A stretch of DNA of 64,000 nucleotides from Siderastrea radians (Eukaryota > Cnidaria > Anthozoa > Scleractinia > Rhizangiidae). Location: positions 9,602,160-9,666,159 of the forward strand of contig OZ024887.1 in NCBI GenBank assembly GCA_964017195.1, written 5' to 3'. Shown here piece by piece: positions 63,869 through 64,000 of this stretch (position 1 is its first letter; each line of letters opens with the position of its first letter). Under the pieces are notes generated by a model. That model ran no database searches. It was not told the origin of the DNA and saw only the letters and a list, made by a program, of their open reading frames with translations. The position numbers were made by a program, and so were the translations under genes.

Positions 63869-64000
63869 GGGGGGGAAGGGGTTACTCCAGACTTTTAGTG
63901 ACGGGGAGGTATGAAGGATTTTTTGGGGGTACAAATTCACGATTTTGGGCTTTTTTGGGGTAAGAAATTTTGGCAAGTATTTTTTCTGGTAGTCTATGCA

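Overview
The window reads as eukaryotic nuclear DNA, most likely from an anthozoan cnidarian (stony coral or sea anemone). This is inferred from short exons with GT-AG introns, AT-rich introns full of small MITE-like repeats, and a mix of BEL/Pao, Ngaro-type tyrosine-recombinase, Penelope-like, CR1-like and Gypsy elements. I saw no prokaryotic operon structure, rRNA, functional tRNA or CRISPR array.

Two host genes dominate, arranged head to head. On the minus strand, from 38848 down to 3816, I assembled 33 exons whose phases all agree and which give one open frame of 1432 codons. The predicted protein is a NEK8-type (NIMA-related) kinase. An N-terminal domain of about 150 residues resembles the bacterial DUF4347 family, with an HG motif at residue 104 and an AC motif at residue 157, the arrangement seen in caspase/CHAT-type clan CD folds. 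It is followed by a kinase domain (about 226-480), RCC1 repeats (about 505-832), a long S/T-P-rich tail and a coiled coil ending in CNTM. The fusion of the DUF4347-like domain to a NEK kinase is the most unusual observation here.

On the plus strand, from 40292 to 55557, six in-phase exons encode a 395-residue type I membrane protein: signal peptide, one CUB domain, one membrane helix and an acidic cytoplasmic tail with two PPxY motifs. The two start codons are 1.4 kb apart, with a perfect CRE palindrome between them.

Mobile DNA fills many introns. A 4.9 kb Ngaro-like element with intact split direct repeats (18756-23640) lies in an intron of the kinase gene. An 8.0 kb BEL/Pao element (41634-49637) with nearly identical LTRs, a 5-bp target duplication and one uninterrupted polyprotein frame lies in intron 2 of the CUB gene. 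Both are antisense to their host gene. Smaller pieces include a Penelope-like GIY-YIG fragment, a CR1-like 3' end, a decayed Gypsy pol joined to an RTE-like LINE tail, a tRNA-derived SINE, a hAT-like remnant, several MITE families and two foldback elements, one carrying a pogo-like MITE.

The right end (about 63.1-63.9 kb) holds two diverged copies of the sequence around the first exon of the CUB gene. The fuller one keeps the exon-1 tail and splice donor but lacks the segment with the start codon. The left edge holds a possible first exon of a third, minus-strand gene. The remaining intergenic DNA has no gene I can support.
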